In this document: positions 15,190 to 23,993 of the stretch, piece after piece
Position numbering within the stretch: the first letter of the stretch is position 1
Layout: every line of letters begins with the position of its first letter
From: Clostridia bacterium
Lineage (GTDB): Bacteria; Bacillota; Clostridia; Christensenellales; UMGS416
NCBI GenBank assembly: GCA_016938675.1
Contig: JAFGUF010000001.1
Span: 62,001 to 126,000, forward strand
Length of the DNA stretch: 64,000 bases
Direction of reading: 5' to 3'
Made by a program: the position numbers and the translations under genes
Notes under the pieces: generated by a model
Database searches by the model: none
The model's input: the letters and a program-made list of their open reading frames with translations, nothing else
Told to the model about the DNA's origin: nothing

Positions 15190-17301
15190 ATGGGGAAAAC
15201 GCTTGTTGTGGCGGAAAAGCCATCTGTCGCCAGAGATATAGCCAGAGTGCTAAAGGTGACAACAAGAGGTGACGGCTGCATAGTTGGGGAAGATTATGTA
15301 ATAACATGGGCAATTGGACATCTTGTTACATTGAAGAGCCCTGAAGAAATGGACGACAAATATAAGACGTGGACATATGAGCAGCTGCCTATAATTCCTG
15401 AAAAAATGGAACTTAAAATAACTCCGATGAGGGGAGCCTCTCATCAGTTTTATAATGTAAAAAATTGGATGAGCAATAAAAACATTGACGATATTATATG
15501 CGCTACTGACGCAGGACGCGAAGGCGAGCTGATCTTCAGGCTGATTTATGAATTTGCTGAATGCACAAAGCCTGTTAGAAGGCTTTGGATTTCATCAATG
15601 ACAGACGAAGCTATCAGATCGGGGCTTGACTCGCTGCAGGATTCAAAGGAATATGATAATCTTTTCTACAGTGCAAGATGCCGTGCACACGCTGACTGGC
15701 TGGTGGGCATGAACGGATCAAGGGTGTACTCACTGACATATGACCGCAGAATATCTGTAGGGAGGGTTCAGACGCCTACGCTGGCTATACTGACAGCAAG
15801 AGAACAAGAGCGTAATGAATTCATAAGTGAGCAATACCACGAGCTGTGGGGATCATTTAACGGATACAAAGGAAGATACTTTGACGAGTCCAAAGAAGAG
15901 AATGCGCACTGGATACTCGAAAACGACCTTGAAAAGTTTACAAAGATTGCAGCAGAACTAAAAGGGAAAACTGCGGTTGTAGAAAAAATTGAACAGATAG
16001 GAGAGACCAAAAAGCCTCCGTTATTATACGACCTTACGTCTCTGCAGAGAGATGCGAACTACTACTTTAGCTATTCTGCAGCAAAAACGCTGCGCCTGGC
16101 ACAGAGCCTTTATGAAAAACATAAGTTGATAACATACCCCAGGACAGACAGCAGATTCTTAAGCCATGACATGGCGGGATCATTAAAAACCAGGCTGTCC
16201 AAGCTAAACATTGAACCGTGGAATGAATTTGCAGAAACGGCTTTGCAGCTTGAAGGCGTTCCGAAAAGAGTAATATGGGATGCAAGAGTAACCGACCACC
16301 ACGCAATCATACCTACAGGTAAGGTAGCTGCTATAAAGAAGCTGAGCGAGGAGGAAGCAGCACTTTTTGATCTTGTAGTAAGGCGTTACATGGCTGTATT
16401 CTTTGACGATCAGGAACTTCTAAAGACGAACGTTATTACAAGGTGTGAGGGATTGCCTTTTGAATCAAAAGGACTTCAGGTGCTAAAGGAAGGCTGGGCC
16501 AAAATATATGATTCACTGAAGAAAAAGTCAACCTCTGATGATGAACAAAGAATACCGGACATGAAAGAAGGCGACACACGCAAAGTGACAAGTGCGGCTA
16601 TAAAAAACAAAAAGACAAAGCCGCCTGCAAGATACACTGATGCGACATTGCTAAGCGCAATGGAAAACGCAGGGCGCATGATAGATGATGAAGAACTAAG
16701 CCAGGCTATGAAAGACTCAGGCCTTGGAACGCCTGCCACAAGGGCTGCGATAATAGAAAGACTTATTCAGGTGAAGTACGTCAGAAGGAGCGGAAAAACG
16801 CTGGTTCCAACTGATAAAGGCATCATGCTTATTTCGATACTGCCGCAGAATATGAAGTCGCCGGAAATGACTGGAACATGGGAAAAGGAACTAAATGAAA
16901 TCAGACACGGTGAATATGACCCAGACAAGTTCATGGATGGAATCAAAGACATGACCTGTGAAATAGTAGCAAACGGCAAAAAGAAAATAGACGGCGTCGA
17001 ATTCCCGGGAGATAGCAGGAGCGCAGCAGTTTCCGACACTAAAGACCCACTGGGCGCTTGCCCTGGCTGCGAAGACGGCAATATAATGGAAAATACTAAA
17101 GCCTACTACTGCACAAACTGGCGTCTTAAAAAATGCAAATTTACTTTGTGGAAAAAGGACAAGCTGGAAGAAAGACCGGAGTTCACCCGAGACATGACGA
17201 AAGAGCTGCTTAAAAAAGGAAAACTGGAGTTTGCTGAAGGAACAATGGAACTTACCCAACAGGAGCCGTATGTAAAATGGACAGCAAAAGAGGAAAAATA
17301 G
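15190..17301 (+). CDS. topB: DNA topoisomerase III
   Basis: Type IA topoisomerase for decatenation and resolving single-stranded crossings. An N-terminal Toprim domain has the metal motif TDAGREGELIFR (about residues 101-112). The catalytic tyrosine is in LITYPRTDSRF (about residue 315). A C-terminal zinc-ribbon-like segment (CPGCEDGNIMENTKAYYCTNW) starts near residue 624. At 703 residues it matches Gram-positive TopB. Its last 25 bases overlap the start of the RsuA-like gene, so the two are probably co-transcribed. No type IA topoisomerase I gene is in this window. Confidence 0.94.
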   Translation: MGKTLVVAEKPSVARDIARVLKVTTRGDGCIVGEDYVITWAIGHLVTLKSPEEMDDKYKTWTYEQLPIIPEKMELKITPMRGASHQFYNVKNWMSNKNIDDIICATDAGREGELIFRLIYEFAECTKPVRRLWISSMTDEAIRSGLDSLQDSKEYDNLFYSARCRAHADWLVGMNGSRVYSLTYDRRISVGRVQTPTLAILTAREQERNEFISEQYHELWGSFNGYKGRYFDESKEENAHWILENDLEKFTKIAAELKGKTAVVEKIEQIGETKKPPLLYDLTSLQRDANYYFSYSAAKTLRLAQSLYEKHKLITYPRTDSRFLSHDMAGSLKTRLSKLNIEPWNEFAETALQLEGVPKRVIWDARVTDHHAIIPTGKVAAIKKLSEEEAALFDLVVRRYMAVFFDDQELLKTNVITRCEGLPFESKGLQVLKEGWAKIYDSLKKKSTSDDEQRIPDMKEGDTRKVTSAAIKNKKTKPPARYTDATLLSAMENAGRMIDDEELSQAMKDSGLGTPATRAAIIERLIQVKYVRRSGKTLVPTDKGIMLISILPQNMKSPEMTGTWEKELNEIRHGEYDPDKFMDGIKDMTCEIVANGKKKIDGVEFPGDSRSAAVSDTKDPLGACPGCEDGNIMENTKAYYCTNWRLKKCKFTLWKKDKLEERPEFTRDMTKELLKKGKLEFAEGTMELTQQEPYVKWTAKEEK

Positions 17302-18032
17302 TATCAGTAAGGTTGGAAAGCTATCTTTTTCGCTCGGATGTTGGCACATATGAAGATGTCGCAGCGTTTTTGAAGGCAGAACGAGTGAAAGTTAACGGTG
17401 TTTTGCAAACGGACAGCAATTTCAGGGTAAGCCCGGCGCACGATTTCGTTGAACTGGACGAAAAGCCTTTAAATTATCGAAGATATGCATACCTGATTAT
17501 GAATAAACCGGCAGGCTATGTGTCAGCCAACAGCAGCAGACACTACAAAACGGTGATGGATATATTGCCCGAATGGTGCCGGAGAAGACAAATGAAGCCA
17601 GTCAACAGCCTTGACAAGGATATGTCAGGGCTTGTTTTGGTAACGGATGATGAAGGGCTATCAAGAACCTTGGAAACACATACGAAATACAATGAAGTTG
17701 TATATCATGTTCAAATGGATAAATCACCAGCGATAAAAAATGCGGATAGTTTTGCTTCGGGAATACATATGAAGTATTTTGTAGGCGGCGTTGCAACGCT
17801 GACAAAAGCAGAAAGCTATTTCAAAGACGAATTCGCCTGCAGGCTTGCGTCCAGAGAATGCAGGTACAATGATATAGTCAGGATGTTTTTAGCAATCGGA
17901 ATAAAAGTTTTTTCAGTTGAATTGCTTACTTTTGGTGGGCTTGTGCTCCCTGTTGAGCTTGTCCAGGGAATGTGGCGGGAATTAAACAGTAGCGAATATG
18001 AAGTATTGAAGCTTCAAAACCCGTATATATAA
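17277..18032 (+). CDS. Divergent RsuA-family pseudouridine synthase-like protein
   Basis: Resembles small-subunit rRNA pseudouridine synthases of the RsuA/RluB/E/F branch: an N-terminal S4 domain (about residues 10-60), then a catalytic domain starting AYLIMNKPAGYVSANSS. The family's G-R-L-D catalytic motif reads NSLDKDMSGLVLVTDDEG here, so the catalytic Asp is kept but the usual Arg before Leu-Asp is Ser. The C-terminal REGK/N-x-Q-x-R-RM region reads RECRYNDIVRMF, also altered. It starts inside topB. Activity is uncertain; it could be an altered-specificity enzyme. Confidence 0.75.
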   Translation: MDSKRGKIVSVRLESYLFRSDVGTYEDVAAFLKAERVKVNGVLQTDSNFRVSPAHDFVELDEKPLNYRRYAYLIMNKPAGYVSANSSRHYKTVMDILPEWCRRRQMKPVNSLDKDMSGLVLVTDDEGLSRTLETHTKYNEVVYHVQMDKSPAIKNADSFASGIHMKYFVGGVATLTKAESYFKDEFACRLASRECRYNDIVRMFLAIGIKVFSVELLTFGGLVLPVELVQGMWRELNSSEYEVLKLQNPYI

Positions 18033-18093
18033 CAAATTTTTCAGATTTACTTATTTTAATTATAATTAGTCCTTGTTTTTTATATCCATTCTA

Positions 18094-18122
18094 TTGAAAT
18101 TTGACTTACTGTATGATATAGT
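18094..18122 (+). promoter_or_regulatory. Possible promoter upstream of the small ORF
   Basis: TTGAAA (18094-18099), 17-bp spacer, TATAGT (18117-18122). The 18033-18380 gap holds this, a weak hairpin near 18135-18160, a 35-codon ORF and the pckG promoter region. Confidence 0.45.
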
Positions 18123-18202
18123 CATCATGGGGAACGTTGCGATATTTTTTTATCTCAACATTTCTATTTTTGATTTGTACTAAATTAATGAGGAGGACAT
18201 AA

Positions 18203-18310
18203 ATGGCCACCACACAACAACATAGATTCTGCGTAAGTGAACTGAAATGCACCCCGAGAGTCACTAAACATAAGAGCATTTACAAAATTCAGCATTCGCC
18301 TATTGGGTGA
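18203..18310 (+). CDS. Small ORF (35 codons) upstream of pckG
   Basis: An ATG preceded by GAGGAGG at good spacing opens a 35-codon frame, mostly polar and basic with two Cys (...RFCVSELKCTPRV...). I do not recognise it. It could be a genuine small protein, a leader peptide, or the remnant of a larger gene. The strong ribosome binding site and an upstream promoter-like sequence favour translation. It ends five bases before three tandem octamers and the pckG -10 box, so if it is expressed its message would run into the pckG control region. Confidence 0.4.
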   Translation: MATTQQHRFCVSELKCTPRVTKHKSIYKIQHSPIG

Positions 18311-18314
18311 AAGA

Positions 18315-18345
18315 TAAAAGTGTAAAATTGTAAAAGTGATATAAT
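18315..18345 (+). promoter_or_regulatory. pckG promoter with tandem octamer repeats
   Basis: TATAAT at 18340-18345 is preceded by three contiguous octamers: TAAAAGTG (18315-18322), TAAAATTG (18323-18330) and TAAAAGTG (18331-18338). There is no good -35 box at normal spacing; the repeats occupy that position, which would suit an activator or repressor. Confidence 0.5.
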
Positions 18346-18380
18346 GTCGCAGATTCAAACAAAAATAAAAGGAGAAAAAA

Positions 18381-20276
18381 ATGTCGGAAAACAGAAAACT
18401 TGAAATCATCTTATCCAAATGTGATGAAAAAAACCAAGAAAAAATCAAACTAATCAACAATGCTGATATCTTAAGTAAGATTGCAAGCAGAATCGAGCTT
18501 TGTAATCCTAAAGACGTCTTCATACACTCAGGCAGTGAAGAAGATTATGAATATATCAAAAAGATGTCTTTAGAGACAGGCGAAGAATCACCTTTGGCCA
18601 TGGAAGGCCATACGATTCATTTTGACCCGCCAACAGAGCAAGGCCGCATTGTTAAGCAAACATATGCGATTGAAGACGAAGGTGTGTTCACATCTTCCCT
18701 TTCAAAAGCTCTCCCAAGAGCTGAAGCCGATGAGCTCATCCAAACCAATATGAAGAATATTATGGATGGAAAAACAATGCTTGTTGGCTTCTATATCCGT
18801 GGACCTGTTGGTGCACCGACAGCTTATCCATCTTTAACAATTTCAGATACATGGTATCTTGGACATCAGCAAAACAATCTTTATAGATGTGATCCCGTAG
18901 GTTTTGAAAATCAAGTTGAAAAAACTGGTCTTTTCTTTACAAATACGCATAGCAAAGGCACACTAGATACGCCTAATGCTTATGTATTGACAGACAGAAA
19001 AAATATTGAAACTTGGGCTTGGAACGTATCCTACTTAGGCAACTGTGCTTTAATCAAAAAAGGCCATCACAGATTGTCGAATGATGATGCGATCTATAAT
19101 CACAGAGGTGATTACATGTCAGAGCACATGTTCATCACTGGTATTAAGATGAAAGATGGCTCTATCGTATGGATCGATGGCGCTGCACCATCAGGCTGTG
19201 GTAAAACAACAACAGCTATGGCCGGCGATACTTTCATAGGCGATGACCTTGCTCAAATATGGATTGCAGATGATGGATCAATCCGTTCAATCAATCCTGA
19301 AATCGGAATCTTTGGTATCGTTAAAGACGTTAACAAAGAAGGCGATCCCATTCTCATGGAAAGATTGAGAAATCCTGGTTCAGAAGTCATTTGGTCAAAT
19401 GTTTGTGTTGCTGAAGGCGTACCTTATTGGGAAGGCTCAGATGAGGAAACACCAAAAAGTGGAACGAATTTCCAAGGAGAATGGTGGGAAGGAAAAACAG
19501 ATGCTAATGGAAAGGTTATTCCTATTTCGCATCCGAATTCAAGATGTACACTGCTCTCTAATCAATTAAGTAACTTTAATCAAGCATCAGCAGATGATCC
19601 CAATGGTGTAGATACACTCGTATTTACATACAGTGGACGTGATCCGGATACAATGCCTCCTGTTGTGGCTAGTTTGACACCTGAAGAAGGCGTAACATTC
19701 GGTGCTGATATTGCATCTCAAACAACAGCAACAGAAGTTGGCGCAAAAGGCGATATCCAAAGATCTCCTTGGGCAAATGCTCCATTTTTCTTGGGCGCAT
19801 TGGGTGATTATATGGATGGTCAATTTAAATTCTTCACAAATCCAAAGATCAAAACAAAGCCTGTTTTAGCATCTTTGAATTACTTCCTCACAGAAGCAGC
19901 CCGTGGTGGAGATTCAAATAAACTCATCGGTGAAAAGCGCGATGTACGCACATGGTTAACATGGCTTGCACGTTTGGCAAAAGGTGAAGTCACAGGAATC
20001 AAAACAGCTCTCGGAATTATCCCGACATTTGAAGAAATCAAAGGCATTTTTGATGAATTTATGCCAGACAAAGGATATTCCAAAGAGACATACAATAAGC
20101 AATTCTCATTATATATAGATAAACTTATTGATAGAATTGATATGCAAGTTGAAGCTTACAAAAAAGAAGTAAATGTCCCAGACGTATACTTTGAAACACA
20201 AGCTACAAAGAAAGCTCGCTTAGAAGAACTCAAAGCAGCTAAAGGATCTATTGTTTTACCTGATCAATTAGGATAG
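18381..20276 (+). CDS. pckG: Phosphoenolpyruvate carboxykinase (GTP-type family)
   Basis: Interconverts oxaloacetate and PEP using a guanine nucleotide. The 631-residue length and whole-protein pattern fit the GTP family rather than the ATP or the much longer PPi type. Seen: RGPVGAPTAYPSLTISDTWYL in the N-terminal half, a P-loop APSGCGKTTTAM (about residue 272) with the family's reactive Cys, and a metal/kinase-2 motif TFIGDDLAQIW. The canonical loop is nearer to FPSACGKTNLAM, so this is a divergent member. Codon choice differs from neighbours: CAA for Gln and ATC for Ile are common, where flanking genes favour CAG and ATA. Direction in the cell (anaplerotic or gluconeogenic) cannot be told from sequence. 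Confidence 0.9.
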   Translation: MSENRKLEIILSKCDEKNQEKIKLINNADILSKIASRIELCNPKDVFIHSGSEEDYEYIKKMSLETGEESPLAMEGHTIHFDPPTEQGRIVKQTYAIEDEGVFTSSLSKALPRAEADELIQTNMKNIMDGKTMLVGFYIRGPVGAPTAYPSLTISDTWYLGHQQNNLYRCDPVGFENQVEKTGLFFTNTHSKGTLDTPNAYVLTDRKNIETWAWNVSYLGNCALIKKGHHRLSNDDAIYNHRGDYMSEHMFITGIKMKDGSIVWIDGAAPSGCGKTTTAMAGDTFIGDDLAQIWIADDGSIRSINPEIGIFGIVKDVNKEGDPILMERLRNPGSEVIWSNVCVAEGVPYWEGSDEETPKSGTNFQGEWWEGKTDANGKVIPISHPNSRCTLLSNQLSNFNQASADDPNGVDTLVFTYSGRDPDTMPPVVASLTPEEGVTFGADIASQTTATEVGAKGDIQRSPWANAPFFLGALGDYMDGQFKFFTNPKIKTKPVLASLNYFLTEAARGGDSNKLIGEKRDVRTWLTWLARLAKGEVTGIKTALGIIPTFEEIKGIFDEFMPDKGYSKETYNKQFSLYIDKLIDRIDMQVEAYKKEVNVPDVYFETQATKKARLEELKAAKGSIVLPDQLG

Positions 20277-20306
20277 TTTAAAACAATAAAGTAAATACTA
20301 AATAAA

Positions 20307-20340
20307 AGGGCAGTTCATAATTAGAACTGTCCTTTTTTTC
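20307..20340 (+). terminator. Terminator after pckG
   Basis: Ten-base stem AGGGCAGTTC with GAACTGTCCT, loop ATAATTA, then seven T. Confidence 0.9.
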
Positions 20341-20438
20341 GTTTTTCATCGCTACTTTTTATATTAATAACTCTAACGTTAATATAATATATATAGATGA
20401 TAAAATAATTTAATTAATAAAGCAAATACAATAAATAT

Positions 20439-20452
20439 GTTATTATAATAAC
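20439..20452. repeat. Perfect 14-bp palindrome upstream of the Lrp-type regulator
   Basis: GTTATTATAATAAC contains a TATAAT and lies about 65 bp before the regulator ATG; possible autoregulatory site or overlapping promoter. Confidence 0.35.
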
Positions 20453-20516
20453 TTGAATTAGCAATTCGCGTGCATTATTATTAGGTTATGATATATTATT
20501 AGCAAGGAGTTGAATT

Positions 20517-20960
20517 ATGGACTCTATTGACATTCAAATCGTTAACATTCTGCAGGAGAATTCACGTACATCCATTAAGCAGATAAGTGAAAAAGTGATG
20601 TTGTCTGCGCCTTCTGTAAAGGAGCGCATAAACAAAATGACCGCTTCCGGGCTCATAAGGGAATTTACAACCGTTCTTGAACCCGCGATGATGGGAAAGA
20701 CGCTGACGGCGTTTATGTTTCTTACACTTAAGCGCCCGGACGAAAATCAAAAATTTCTTGACTTTATAAATGATGAGCCGGAAATTTTAGCATGTCATTA
20801 TCTGACCGGTGACTTTGACTATATGGTTCAAATAGTCACCAGTAACTCCAAAAGACTGGAAGAATTACTTTCGAAGGTCAAACTTACTCATGAGGTAGCA
20901 AGGACAAGAACAGTTATTGCTCTGTCAACTATAAAGGAAAAACATTCAGTTACGCCTTAA
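20517..20960 (+). CDS. Lrp/AsnC-family transcriptional regulator
   Basis: 147 residues. An N-terminal winged helix-turn-helix ([43 protein letters not shown]) is followed by the ligand-binding RAM domain, including [26 protein letters not shown]. Such proteins sense amino acids and form octamers. It sits 20 bp before alanine dehydrogenase in the same direction, so it most likely controls ald in response to alanine or another amino acid. AAGGAG precedes the start. Confidence 0.92.
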   Translation: MDSIDIQIVNILQENSRTSIKQISEKVMLSAPSVKERINKMTASGLIREFTTVLEPAMMGKTLTAFMFLTLKRPDENQKFLDFINDEPEILACHYLTGDFDYMVQIVTSNSKRLEELLSKVKLTHEVARTRTVIALSTIKEKHSVTP

Positions 20961-20980
20961 TTTTTATAGGAGGAGTTATT

Positions 20981-22093
20981 ATGATTATCGCAGTCCCAAA
21001 AGAGATTAAAAACAATGAAAACAGAGTTTCACTCACACCAGCTGGAGTTCACCAGCTTAAGCTTGACGGGCATGACGTTGTGGTGGAAAAAAATGCAGGC
21101 GCTGGCAGCGGCTTCGTTGATGAAGACTATGTAAGAGAAGGCGCCAAGATACTGGCAACCGCAAAAGAAGTGTATGATGCCGGTGATATAATAGTGAAGG
21201 TAAAAGAGCCGCTTAAGGAAGAGTATGACCTGATGAAAACAGGGCAGGCTATGTTTACATATCTTCACCTTGCACCAAATGCTGAGCTCACAAAGGCACT
21301 TGTAGATAAAAAAATCACAGGTATAGCATATGAAACACTGCAGCTTTCAGATGGCTCATTGCCGCTGCTTATACCCATGAGCGAAGTTGCAGGCAGAATG
21401 TCAATTCAGGTTGCAGCAATGCTTCAGCAGAAATATTACGGCGGCAGAGGAATGCTTTTAGGCGGAGTACCAGGGGTGCTGCCTGCAGAAGTCGTAATAA
21501 TTGGCGGCGGAGTAGTTGGCAGCAATGCCGCGCAGATGGCCGTTGGCCTGGGCGCAAATGTGACAATAATTGACAAGAACCAAAGAAGGCTAGCAGAGCT
21601 GGATGCACTCTACAGAGGAAGAGTAAATACACTAATGTCCACTCCTTTGCATGTAGCAGAGGCTGTAAAAAGGGCTGATGTGCTCATCGGCGCGGTTCTA
21701 CTGCCCGGAGCGAAAGCTCCAAAGACAGTGAGCGAAGAGATGGTAAAGACCATGAAAAAAGGCTCAGTAATAGTTGACGTCGCAATTGACCAGGGCGGCA
21801 CAGTAGAGACAATAGACAGAGTGACAACACATGACAACCCTTCTTATGAAAAGCATGGTGTAATACATTACTCCGTTGCAAATATGCCGGGAGCCGTCGC
21901 CTACACATCAACACAGGCGCTTACAGGTGTAACATTGCCGTGGCTCCAAAAGCTGGCTAATGAGGGCGTGGAAGAAGCAATAAGATACAGTCAGCCTTTG
22001 CAGTATGCGCTGAATACATACAAAGGACACGTTGTTTGCAAGCCTGTTGCGGATGCACTGGGATATGAATACCATAAATATAATCAACATTGA
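20981..22093 (+). CDS. ald: Alanine dehydrogenase
   Basis: NAD-dependent interconversion of L-alanine and pyruvate plus ammonia. It begins [23 protein letters not shown], the typical family start with the substrate-binding Arg and later Lys. MFTYLHLAP holds the catalytic His. The Rossmann motif is [28 protein letters not shown] (about residue 170). It has the standard length of 370. It is co-oriented with the Lrp regulator and ends in a terminator. With IorAB downstream it suggests amino-acid fermentation. Confidence 0.96.
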   Translation: MIIAVPKEIKNNENRVSLTPAGVHQLKLDGHDVVVEKNAGAGSGFVDEDYVREGAKILATAKEVYDAGDIIVKVKEPLKEEYDLMKTGQAMFTYLHLAPNAELTKALVDKKITGIAYETLQLSDGSLPLLIPMSEVAGRMSIQVAAMLQQKYYGGRGMLLGGVPGVLPAEVVIIGGGVVGSNAAQMAVGLGANVTIIDKNQRRLAELDALYRGRVNTLMSTPLHVAEAVKRADVLIGAVLLPGAKAPKTVSEEMVKTMKKGSVIVDVAIDQGGTVETIDRVTTHDNPSYEKHGVIHYSVANMPGAVAYTSTQALTGVTLPWLQKLANEGVEEAIRYSQPLQYALNTYKGHVVCKPVADALGYEYHKYNQH

Positions 22094-22109
22094 TCTATTA
22101 AATAATAAT

Positions 22110-22141
22110 AAAGGCTGCCTTTAAAAGCAGCCTTTATATAT
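22110..22141 (+). terminator. Terminator after ald
   Basis: Nine-base stem AAAGGCTGC with GCAGCCTTT, followed by ATATATTTT. Confidence 0.8.
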
Positions 22142-22160
22142 TTTCAAGGCCATTTAGAAG

Positions 22161-22229
22161 AAGATTAACGTAACAAGGTAAGAGCCGACAGGCCGAGGCT
22201 TGTTTTAAGCGAAGGACAAAATTAATCTT
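22161..22229 (+). ncRNA. Candidate structured 5' leader of iorAB
   Basis: An outer stem (AAGATTAA 22161-22168 with TTAATCTT 22222-22229) encloses a second stem (AACAAG 22172-22177 with CTTGTT 22199-22204) and a short GCC/GGC hairpin with loop GACA. It ends about 30 bases before the iorA start. It matches no riboswitch consensus I recall. Confidence 0.4.
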
Positions 22230-22258
22230 TGGAGCAGAAGTTATTATATAAGGAGTAA

Positions 22259-23992
22259 ATGATGAAGAAGCTATTGCTGGGAAATCAGGCAGTCGCAAGG
22301 GGAGCTTGGGAAGCAGGGTGCAAAGTTGCCACTGCGTATCCGGGCACTCCGAGCACAGAAATAACGGAAAATATCGCAAAGTATTATGAAATATATTCGG
22401 AATGGTCACCTAATGAAAAGGTAGCTCTGGAAGTTGGCATAGGCGCATCCTACGGCGGCGCGAGAACCATTGTATCTATGAAGCATGTAGGGCTGAATGT
22501 GGCAGCAGATCCGTTTTTCACATTGAGCTATACAGGCGTTAACGGCGGACTGGTGATAGCGGTTGCCGATGACCCCGGCATGCATTCATCGCAGAACGAG
22601 CAGGACACTAGGCTGATAGGGAGAAGCGCACATGTACCTGTACTTGAGCCTTCAGACAGCATGGAGGCTAAGGAGTTTACAAAGATAGCTTTCGACCTTT
22701 CAGAGAAATATGATACACCTGTAATACTTCGGTTGACCACAAGAGTCAGCCATTCAAGAGGTTTAGTTGAAGTTGAAGACAGAAAAGAAGTGCCGCTTAA
22801 AGACTACACAAAAGACATAAGCAAGCACATAATGATGCCGGGAATGGCGAGAAAAAGGCATATATTTGTGGAGCAAAGAGACAAACTGATAGAAAAAGAT
22901 GCATCAGCTATGCCGATAAATAATGTGACCTACAAGGACAAAAAAATCGGAATTATTACATCAGGGCTAAGCTATCAATATGTTAAGGAAGCTTTGCCGG
23001 ATGCCAGTATTTTAAAGCTAGGGCTTGTTTATCCGCTTCCTTATGATTTGATAGAAGAATTCTCGCAGAATGTTGAAAGGCTTATTGTTGTTGAAGAGCT
23101 TGAGCCATTTATTGAAGATGCAATAAAGGCAAAGGGTATAGCCTGCGAAGGAAAAGAGCTTTTTACTTTGCAGGGGGAATACTCAGCTAATCTCATAAGA
23201 AAAGCGATACTCGGAGAAGACGCTGCTGAGGTAGAAGGAGCAGAAGGGCTGCCTATGAGGCCGCCTGCATTATGCCCGGGCTGCCCCCACAGAGGCACAT
23301 TTCATGTATTGAATAAGATGGGGCTCACTGTAACTGGCGACATAGGCTGCTACACGCTGGGCGCGCTGGCTCCGCTTTCCGCTATGGATACCTGTGTATG
23401 CATGGGTTCATCAATAGGCATAGCAATGGGCATGGAAAAAGCCAGAGGAAGAGACTTTGCTAAAAGGACAGTAGCAGTAATAGGAGATTCAACATTTATG
23501 CATACAGGCATAAATGGTCTTATAGATGTAGTCTACAACAAAGGCAATACTACAGTGCTGATATTAGACAACAGGACAACGGGAATGACAGGGCATCAGA
23601 ATAATCCGACAAACGGTAAGGATATCAAAGGGGAGCCTGCCCACGAGATTGACTTTGAGCCGCTTGTTAGGGCAATTGGTGTGAACAACGTTGTAACTGT
23701 AGATTCTTATGACCTAAAAAAGTTGGAAGCTGCTGTATCAGAAGCATTGGAGTTTGACGGCCCGTCTGTAATTATCGCAAAGAGGCCATGCGTGCTCCTT
23801 GATAAGGCGTTCAGGAAGCCACCGCTTAAGGTGAATCACGACAAATGTACAGATTGCAGAGAATGCATGAGCATAGGCTGCCCATCTATTATAGTTAGAA
23901 ACGGAAAAGTAGAAATAGACACTACCTTATGTGTTGGATGCGCACTCTGCGCTAGGGTATGCCCATCAAAGGCAATTGGAAGGAGTGAATGA
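22259..23992 (+). CDS. iorA: Indolepyruvate ferredoxin oxidoreductase, alpha subunit
   Basis: Oxidative decarboxylation of aryl-pyruvates, from transaminated aromatic amino acids, to aryl-acetyl-CoA with reduction of ferredoxin. The N-terminal pyrimidine-binding domain has TAYPGTPSTEITE. The thiamine-diphosphate domain carries PALCPGCPHRG and GDSTFMHTGINGLIDVVYN. A C-terminal ferredoxin domain has CTDCRECMSIGCP and CVGCALCARVCP for two [4Fe-4S] clusters. The 577 residues fit IorA. ATG codons at 22259 and 22262 are both possible; AGGAG is six bases before the second. The next gene is iorB, and the ferredoxin at 7082 is a plausible electron acceptor. Confidence 0.95.
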   Translation: MMKKLLLGNQAVARGAWEAGCKVATAYPGTPSTEITENIAKYYEIYSEWSPNEKVALEVGIGASYGGARTIVSMKHVGLNVAADPFFTLSYTGVNGGLVIAVADDPGMHSSQNEQDTRLIGRSAHVPVLEPSDSMEAKEFTKIAFDLSEKYDTPVILRLTTRVSHSRGLVEVEDRKEVPLKDYTKDISKHIMMPGMARKRHIFVEQRDKLIEKDASAMPINNVTYKDKKIGIITSGLSYQYVKEALPDASILKLGLVYPLPYDLIEEFSQNVERLIVVEELEPFIEDAIKAKGIACEGKELFTLQGEYSANLIRKAILGEDAAEVEGAEGLPMRPPALCPGCPHRGTFHVLNKMGLTVTGDIGCYTLGALAPLSAMDTCVCMGSSIGIAMGMEKARGRDFAKRTVAVIGDSTFMHTGINGLIDVVYNKGNTTVLILDNRTTGMTGHQNNPTNGKDIKGEPAHEIDFEPLVRAIGVNNVVTVDSYDLKKLEAAVSEALEFDGPSVIIAKRPCVLLDKAFRKPPLKVNHDKCTDCRECMSIGCPSIIVRNGKVEIDTTLCVGCALCARVCPSKAIGRSE

Positions 23993-23993
23993 T

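Noticed and set aside
23846-23990. IorA ferredoxin motif with an extra residue before the last Cys (CxxCxxCxxxxCP)
   Set aside because: This spacing is normal in IorA proteins and not evidence of a defect.
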